Source: Collinsella aerofaciens
GTDB lineage: Bacteria; Actinomycetota; Coriobacteriia; Coriobacteriales; Coriobacteriaceae
Length of the DNA: 51,494 nt
Reading direction: 5' to 3'
NCBI RefSeq assembly: GCF_015552075.1
Contig: NZ_JADNDZ010000102.1
Location: forward strand, 1-51,494
In this document: one piece after another, positions 50,407 to 51,494 of the stretch
How the letters are laid out: each line of letters starts with the position of its first letter
Numbering within the stretch: the first letter of the stretch is position 1
Notes under the pieces: model-generated
The model's database searches: none
Seen by the model: only the letters and a program-made list of their open reading frames with translations
Told to the model about the DNA's origin: nothing
Made by a program: the position numbers and the translations under genes

Positions 50407-50892
50407 CTATTCCTCCCGGTAAGCGCACGCGCAGGTGGCGTACTCGGGAAACGCTTCGCGGTCGGCGAACTTGGGATCGACGGCCGGGAACTGGCGGTGA
50501 GCGACGATGTCGCCGAGCGAAACGGAATCGAGGTAGTCGCGCATCAACGCCTGGGCTCCGGCCCACAGGGGATGATAGCAGCACGCGCCCATGCGCGCAC
50601 AGTCACCATCGGGCGCGGTACAATCGTTCATAACCATAGGACCCTGAACGGCCTCGACGACCTGGCGGATAGTGACGTCGTCCGGACTGACCTTGAGACG
50701 CATGCCACCGTGGACGCCACGCAGACTCTCCACAATACCGGCCTGGACCAAACCGTGCTGAATCGAGCGGGCAAACGAATACGGGACATTGACCTCTTCG
50801 GCAGCGGTGCGAACAGAAAGCAAACGTTCCGGATCCTCGGCAAGCATCGCCAGCATGCGAAGGGCGTAATCAGTCTTCCTCGATATGTCCAT
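50407..50892 (-). CDS. Rrf2-family regulator with Fe-S-type cysteines
   Basis: 161 residues. The N-terminal winged helix (DISRKTDYALRMLAMLAEDPERLLSVRTAAEEVNVPYSFARSI, LRGVHGGMRL) is typical of Rrf2. Cys91, Cys98 and Cys104 (C-x6-C-x5-C in NDCTAPDGDCARMGAC) match the cluster-binding loop seen in IscR and NsrR. Two more cysteines (CAC) are near the C-terminus. It probably senses Fe-S status, NO or oxidative stress, and may be cotranscribed with the glycosylase downstream. AAAGGGG lies upstream of ATG 50892. Confidence 0.92.
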   Translation of the reverse strand: MDISRKTDYALRMLAMLAEDPERLLSVRTAAEEVNVPYSFARSIQHGLVQAGIVESLRGVHGGMRLKVSPDDVTIRQVVEAVQGPMVMNDCTAPDGDCARMGACCYHPLWAGAQALMRDYLDSVSLGDIVAHRQFPAVDPKFADREAFPEYATCACAYREE

Positions 50893-51052
50893 TTTTCCCC
50901 TTTCAAGGAATACGAACAGCTCGAACGAGCTCCGGGGCCGAGCTTGTGTCGAGACGCTAAATGACCGCCAGGACATCCAAATGGTAAATCGGATATCCAC
51001 TGAGTGCCGCGCTTGGAGCGAAATGCATCAGATGCGGCGCACAGTGCAATTT

Positions 51053-51081
51053 AGTATAACCTAACCCCCTGTCTCGTAGAA
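51053..51081 (-). promoter_or_regulatory. Candidate promoter of the Rrf2 gene
   Basis: On the minus strand TTCTAC (51076-51081), 17 bp, TATACT (51053-51058). It lies in the 359-bp gap between the Rrf2 gene and tRNA-Asp; beyond this and the tRNA terminator I see nothing there. Confidence 0.45.
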
Positions 51082-51215
51082 CAGGTGTTGCGCAACAAAG
51101 CTGTTGTTCAGACAGATATACTTATTAGATTTTACTTGCGTTCCCGAAGGCGCGGGGATTCTGGGCGAAGATGCACCAGGGCGATCGTTCTATCGAAACA
51201 AAGTGCATCAAACGC

Positions 51216-51240
51216 AAAAAGCCACGTCCGAAGACGTGGC
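51216..51240 (-). terminator. Terminator of tRNA-Asp
   Basis: GCCACGTC-TTCG-GACGTGGC on the minus strand (arms 51221-51228 and 51233-51240) followed by TTTTTGCG. UUCG tetraloop. Confidence 0.9.
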
Positions 51241-51251
51241 TTTAATTGCGT

Positions 51252-51329
<78 letters not shown>

Positions 51330-51375
51330 AGGCAGACGTTCGCGTTTGTTTCCGCTCGCGTGCGCTGCGGGAATT

Positions 51376-51405
51376 AGTATACACAGAAGTCTGTCCGGCG
51401 CGCAA
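51376..51405 (-). promoter_or_regulatory. Promoter of tRNA-Asp
   Basis: On the minus strand TTGCGC (51400-51405), 18 bp, TATACT (51376-51381), about 47 bp upstream of the tRNA. Confidence 0.6.
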
Positions 51406-51478
51406 CAACTTTTTTGAAAAATTTTTTGGGGCCATCCGGCCTTGATTATCGACTTCATCCGAACACCTCCCACATTCA

Positions 51479-51494
51479 TCCGTACATGTACGGA
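51479..51494. repeat. Perfect 16-bp palindrome at the window end
   Basis: TCCGTACATGTACGGA is its own reverse complement and ends exactly at the last base, so it may continue outside the window. Confidence 0.6.

Overview
The window looks like chromosome of a high-GC, gut-associated Actinomycetota of the class Coriobacteriia. Collinsella or a close relative is my best guess. The reasons are GC-rich genes with Shine-Dalgarno sites, many mannose-family PTS genes with GntR/UTRA regulators, and very many short intergenic hairpin repeats. The genus is inferred; no marker gene such as 16S rRNA is present.

Left part (1-6.6 kb): the 3' part of a tRNA-Val(GAC) is followed by a DUF5710 gene. Next comes a divergent type II restriction-modification pair: a Sau3AI-like GATC endonuclease and a cytosine-5 methyltransferase, sharing a promoter region with four GATC sites. 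After a small unknown gene there is an AlbA_2 (Schlafen-like) regulator preceded by two clusters of a TATCTCTC repeat.

Fructosamine-type sugar region (6.7-12.2 kb and 19.5-35.3 kb): four FrlB-like SIS-domain deglycases, two complete mannose-family PTS permeases (one with separate IIA and IIB, one with fused IIAB), four GntR/UTRA regulators, an EamA transporter and a HAD phosphatase. The likely logic is uptake and phosphorylation of Amadori compounds (glycated amino acids) by the PTS. The SIS enzymes would then deglycate them to glucose-6-phosphate and a free amine or amino acid. The first PTS cluster is interrupted by an IS200/IS605 element. Within this stretch lie an M16C metalloprotease, HicAB, 5-formyl-THF cyclo-ligase, MetA (acetyl-CoA type by its Glu111), an L-2-hydroxyacid dehydrogenase, RecQ and an IS110 element with a probable bridge-RNA end.

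Right part (35.3-51.5 kb): mostly housekeeping genes on the minus strand. These are a GNAT acetyltransferase, threonine aldolase, a PAP2 phosphatase, Mfd, endonuclease III, an ABC exporter, RmuC, a nucleotidyltransferase/HTH pair resembling a toxin-antitoxin system, two small membrane proteins, rubrerythrin, an unusual MutY-like glycosylase lacking its Fe-S cysteines, an Rrf2 regulator and tRNA-Asp(GTC).

The most unusual material is non-coding. Two consecutive genes near 47.7-48.8 kb carry the same ~160-180 nt 3' element, a long perfect stem whose arms differ between copies while the loop, linker and terminator are conserved. A nested four-stem structure with a UUCG tetraloop lies at 24,962-25,059. 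A 156-bp element at 15,581-15,736 is bounded by perfect 25-bp inverted repeats. Several further families of dispersed REP-like hairpins are present.
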